Positions 4,796 through 6,437 of a stretch of 6,437 bases of DNA are shown piece after piece (within the stretch, counting starts at the first letter, position 1; each line of letters begins with the position of its first letter). The DNA comes from an uncultured Desulfobacterales bacterium (GTDB taxonomy: Bacteria; Desulfobacterota; Desulfobacteria; Desulfobacterales; UBA11574). The DNA is taken from positions 1-6,437 of the forward strand of contig CALANC010000348.1 of the NCBI GenBank assembly GCA_937925895.1, written 5' to 3'. The position numbers were made by a program, and so were the translations under genes. The notes under the pieces were generated by a model. That model did no database searches, was not told where the DNA came from, and saw only the letters and a list, made by a program, of their open reading frames with translations.

Positions 4796-6437
4796 TTAGC
4801 CGATAATTGGATCCATCTCAACTGCCGGGTGTCCGACTTTGGTGATATATTCCAAAACCTCTTCCTCGGTTGTTGCAACGGTTTCATCGGCGATCAAATC
4901 GTACAGGTTGGGATAGCCCAGCTCCTTACCCCGCATCTCCAGGCGTTCCTTGATCTCATCCTTGAGTACCTTGGGCATCCAGACCATGCGAAGCAGGCCG
5001 CCGTCACCGGTTATGAACTTTCTCTGCGTAATATTGAACTTGGAGTGGCCCACAAAACCAGGGGAAGACGCCCCGCCGCCCATAACACCCGCTAAGGTGG
5101 TAAACTTCATACCACAGGGGGTCTCACCTGAATACTCCCTGTTTACCGTCATCACACCGTTGCAGGTCGGCAGCAAGGCAGCAATCGCCTCACAGCACCC
5201 GCAGGTAGTCATGGGATCGTGCACCATGGAGTAAAAGTTATAATGGGTATGGGCACCTCTTGAAGCTGAATTAACAAAATCATTCACCCCTTTCCACTGG
5301 CCCAGTACGGGATCAAGGCACTCACCTTTTTCAATAGGCTGATTGGGTCCTGTGGGGTTGATTTCAAAAGATGCCTTGCAGTCCATCCAGTTATAGGCAC
5401 CGCAAAGACCGGTTCTCTCCGGACTGACGGTACAGACATGGCTGGGTGCAAACGACTGGCAGAGTGTACAGGAGTAGTAAATCTCCTCTCCCTCATCCGT
5501 CATGGTATCGACACGCTCATCCCTGGTCTTGTATTCTCCCCTGGCTCGTTTGGTCAGTTTGTCGACATCTTCTTGTTTGGTGTAGAGAGTAACCTGGACC
5601 TTGTCCAATATCTTGGTGAAATCCTGATGGAACTTGGCATGCAGAACCACACCGATATCTTTTAAGGTAAAGCCCTTTTCCACGGCAGCTTTGCTCACGC
5701 GTATCCAGGCAATATCCCGCTGGCCGATATGCATAATCCCCTGAATGTAGTTTATCAGGTGATGAATCTGACGTTCCAGAATCGGTTCGAAATCTTCCTG
5801 GAACTCGCGACCGGCGATCTGAACATAGATGCCGAGAGGGAAAGCTTTTTCATCCTTGAAATCATTGATGTCGGGTCCGATGACTTCGACTTTGCCGTCG
5901 TCTATCTCGCTCATTTCCGCCATCTTGCAAAATTCCGTGGCTTGTGACTTTCCTCCGCCGCACTGGATGAACAGGTCCTTGCCCCTCACCCTTTCGCCTT
6001 CAAAAGCCGGGCCAAAGGAACAGGGAATGTCGATTTCCGTAACAGAAACTTTAAGTCCCCGGACTTCAACCGATTTCTGACAAATCTCCTCATGTTTTAC
6101 ATTGGCCACCACATGCTCGTATGTACAGATACCGGTGGGCAGAATTTCGGGAATGTCGGTATCAGCCAGGGTCGGAAAACCCCAGTTCACACAGCCGGCT
6201 GCTGCCGCACCCCATTGGGTTCCTATTTCACCAAAAGCGTTGACAAAGGCAAATATCCGGTTCTTGTTGTAAACAAGAATCTTTTTGTAATCACCGGGTT
6301 GAACACCACCGAATGCCATGGCCGCCCGGTTGGCAAACCCTAAGGCAAATACAGCAGATGAAATATAGGGACCAAACGGTACGATACGGGTGTTCCAACC
6401 TACCTGCATACCGGCTTCGATACACTGCTCAACAACG
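4796..6437 (-). CDS. acsB: Acetyl-CoA synthase (CODH/ACS alpha subunit, AcsB), N-terminus beyond window
   Basis: Catalytic subunit that makes acetyl-CoA from CO, CoA and the methyl group of the corrinoid protein at a nickel-containing A-cluster. The frame is open to the right edge; 546 residues are visible and the start is outside. Counting from the first visible Met (6409), the A-cluster ligands are Cys314, Cys317, Cys326 and Cys336 (C-x2-C-x8-C-x9-C, binding the [4Fe-4S] cube), with Cys403-Gly-Cys405 as the distal-nickel motif. Each is exactly 192 below the Moorella AcsB numbering (506, 509, 518, 528, 595, 597), and 537+192 gives 729, the Moorella length as I recall it. So there is no net indel in this region, and about 183 residues of the N-terminal CODH-contacting domain are missing only because of the window edge. 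The stop is TAA at 4798-4796. This is the bacterial form, with no sign of an archaeal-type Cdh arrangement. Confidence 0.97.
   Translation of the reverse strand, partial: VVEQCIEAGMQVGWNTRIVPFGPYISSAVFALGFANRAAMAFGGVQPGDYKKILVYNKNRIFAFVNAFGEIGTQWGAAAAGCVNWGFPTLADTDIPEILPTGICTYEHVVANVKHEEICQKSVEVRGLKVSVTEIDIPCSFGPAFEGERVRGKDLFIQCGGGKSQATEFCKMAEMSEIDDGKVEVIGPDINDFKDEKAFPLGIYVQIAGREFQEDFEPILERQIHHLINYIQGIMHIGQRDIAWIRVSKAAVEKGFTLKDIGVVLHAKFHQDFTKILDKVQVTLYTKQEDVDKLTKRARGEYKTRDERVDTMTDEGEEIYYSCTLCQSFAPSHVCTVSPERTGLCGAYNWMDCKASFEINPTGPNQPIEKGECLDPVLGQWKGVNDFVNSASRGAHTHYNFYSMVHDPMTTCGCCEAIAALLPTCNGVMTVNREYSGETPCGMKFTTLAGVMGGGASSPGFVGHSKFNITQRKFITGDGGLLRMVWMPKVLKDEIKERLEMRGKELGYPNLYDLIADETVATTEEEVLEYITKVGHPAVEMDPIIG

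Noticed and set aside
4829..6343. Several plus-strand frames of 72-94 residues opposite acsB
   Set aside because: All are mirror frames of the conserved acetyl-CoA synthase sequence. None shows an independent signal.

Overview
The window comes from the chromosome of an anaerobic bacterium that uses the bacterial Wood-Ljungdahl (reductive acetyl-CoA) pathway. The gene content, moderate GC content and the type of neighbour gene suggest a sulfate-reducing or related member of the Desulfobacterota (former Deltaproteobacteria). An acetogen or another CO2-fixing anaerobe is not excluded, because no taxonomic marker is present.

Every gene I can support lies on the minus strand, so transcription runs from right to left. 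From 6437 down to about 2347 is the distal part of an acs operon. It holds acsB (acetyl-CoA synthase, 5' end cut by the window edge), then acsC (large subunit of the corrinoid iron-sulfur protein), then acsE (methyltetrahydrofolate:corrinoid protein methyltransferase). AcsE moves the methyl group from methyl-tetrahydrofolate to the cobalt of the AcsC-containing protein. That protein delivers the methyl to the nickel A-cluster of AcsB, which condenses it with CO and CoA to give acetyl-CoA, or runs the reverse reaction when acetate is oxidised. acsC and acsE have their own Shine-Dalgarno sites. A strong hairpin lies in the acsB-acsC gap, and an intrinsic terminator follows acsE. acsD, the usual partner of acsC, is not in the window.

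From 2346 to 2210 is a short, structured intergenic region. It holds a very GC-rich palindrome with two competing folds, a run of degenerate 7-base repeats, and a near-consensus sigma-70 promoter pointing left.

From 2209 to the left edge is one uninterrupted minus-strand reading frame of at least 736 codons. It is open at position 1, so its C-terminal part is missing. It is lysine-rich and probably mostly helical. Its last visible part carries a segment that I associate, from memory only, with the large PEP/pyruvate-binding (PPDK/PEP-synthase-like) proteins of Desulfobacterota. It has its own promoter and so is probably a separate transcription unit. A link to acetyl-CoA/pyruvate/PEP metabolism is only an inference from position and that tentative family call.

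No RNA gene, CRISPR array, insertion sequence or phage gene was seen. I found no convincing sign of a wholly new system. The most unusual elements are the intergenic structures and the large N-terminal region of the left-hand gene.
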